From an uncultured Emergencia sp. (GTDB lineage: Bacteria; Bacillota; Clostridia; Peptostreptococcales; Anaerovoracaceae): a stretch of 5,975 nucleotides of DNA. The stretch's first letter is position 1. Each line of letters starts with the position of its first letter. The notes beneath the pieces are model-generated. The model made no database searches and was not told where the DNA came from. It saw only the letters and a list, made by a program, of their open reading frames with translations. Positions 5,772 to 5,975 of the stretch are shown here, piece after piece. Position numbers and translations under genes: made by a program. The stretch covers positions 1 through 5,975 of the forward strand of contig CABSEO010000138.1 of NCBI GenBank assembly GCA_902476665.1, given 5' to 3'.

Positions 5772-5799
5772 TGACAAATGTGCTGGAAAATGGTAATCT
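5771..5799 (+). promoter_or_regulatory. Distal promoter of the tRNA transcript (P1)
   Basis: A consensus -35 TTGACA (5771-5776) is followed by a 17-nt spacer ending in TGG and a -10-like TAATCT (5794-5799); the TGG makes it an extended -10. The region upstream is very AT-rich. The predicted start is near 5806, leaving a leader of about 137 nt before the tRNA. No open frame of note lies between. Confidence 0.6.
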
Positions 5800-5883
5800 A
5801 TTCAAGCTGCTCCACAAAAGCAGAAGGTGGACAGTTGATACAGATTCCTTCAGGAGGAAGTTGAAAAAAATTGAAAAAAGTTC

Positions 5884-5912
5884 TTGACTTTCTCTTGTGG
5901 ATTTGGTAATAT
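5884..5912 (+). promoter_or_regulatory. Proximal promoter of the tRNA transcript (P2)
   Basis: A -35 TTGACT (5884-5889), a 17-nt spacer and TAATAT (5907-5912) preceded by TGG resemble P1 in layout. The A-rich stretch at 5862-5880 looks like an UP element, as is common for stable-RNA promoters. The predicted start near 5919 is about 24 nt before the tRNA. Confidence 0.65.
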
Positions 5913-5942
5913 ATTTCTTGCAGTGATTTGAAAAAGTCCTGT

Positions 5943-5975
5943 GGCGGTGTAGCTTAGTTGGCTAGAGCGTCCGGT
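5943..5975 (+). tRNA. 5' part of a tRNA, probably elongator tRNA-Met (3' truncated by the window)
   Basis: The 33 nt fit tRNA positions 1-32: acceptor strand GGCGGTG, TA at 8-9, a D arm GCTT / GAGC closing on AGTTGGCTA, G26, then the anticodon-stem strand TCCGG. The order GGCGGTGTAGCT...TTGGCTAGAGCGT resembles Firmicutes elongator tRNA-Met, but the anticodon is beyond the window, so the isotype is an inference. Confidence 0.85.

Noticed and set aside
5852..5889. AGGAGG followed by a TTG-initiated 8-codon frame upstream of the tRNA (possible leader peptide)
   Set aside because: Spacing is only 3 nt, the peptide is an A-tract artefact (MKKIEKSS), and the context is a stable-RNA promoter.
1..5975. 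CRISPR arrays, insertion sequences, attachment sites, riboswitches or T-boxes
   Set aside because: No regularly spaced direct repeats, transposase motifs, terminal inverted repeats or recognisable riboswitch cores were seen on either strand.

Overview
The window reads as a chromosomal housekeeping segment from a mid-GC Gram-positive anaerobe of the class Clostridia, with Lachnospiraceae as the best guess. This rests on strong AGGAGG-type ribosome binding sites, sigma-A promoters, a Bacillus/Clostridium-type SOS box (GAAC-N4-GTTC), and the flavour of the YchF, Lgt, SfsA and Y-family polymerase sequences. No mobile element, CRISPR array or integrase is visible.

Layout. Positions 1-73 hold the last codons of a plus-strand gene. 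It meets a minus-strand gene cluster at a strong bidirectional terminator (96-130). The cluster reads right to left: lgt (3301 to 2540), ychF (2543 to 1449, overlapping lgt by 4 nt), and a PD-(D/E)XK type II restriction-enzyme-like gene (1417 to 141). The last gene is broken by an apparent one-base loss in a homopolymer near 1336-1340. A sigma-A promoter at 3342-3370 drives the cluster. Divergently, on the plus strand from 3374, lies sfsA, interrupted by one in-frame TAG at 3545-3547. Next comes an SOS transcription unit: an extended -10 promoter, a perfect LexA (DinR) operator inside a 32-bp palindrome, dinB (start at ATG 4188) and a 4-nt-overlapping 87-aa unknown protein (5435-5698). The window ends with two candidate tandem promoters and the first 33 nt of a tRNA, probably elongator tRNA-Met.

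How the genes fit together. Lgt (lipoprotein lipidation) and YchF (ribosome-associated ATPase) are ordinary core functions with a restriction-like nuclease appended and no methyltransferase in view. The dinB unit is the clearest regulatory story: LexA occupies the promoter until DNA damage, then a translesion polymerase and its small partner candidate are made together.

The most notable points are the two single-site lesions (frameshift in the nuclease gene, amber codon in sfsA), each followed at once by an in-frame ATG that could restart translation, and the uncharacterised SOS-coupled 87-aa protein. I did not find a clearly new multi-gene system. Family assignments are from recall and motif reading, without database searches.
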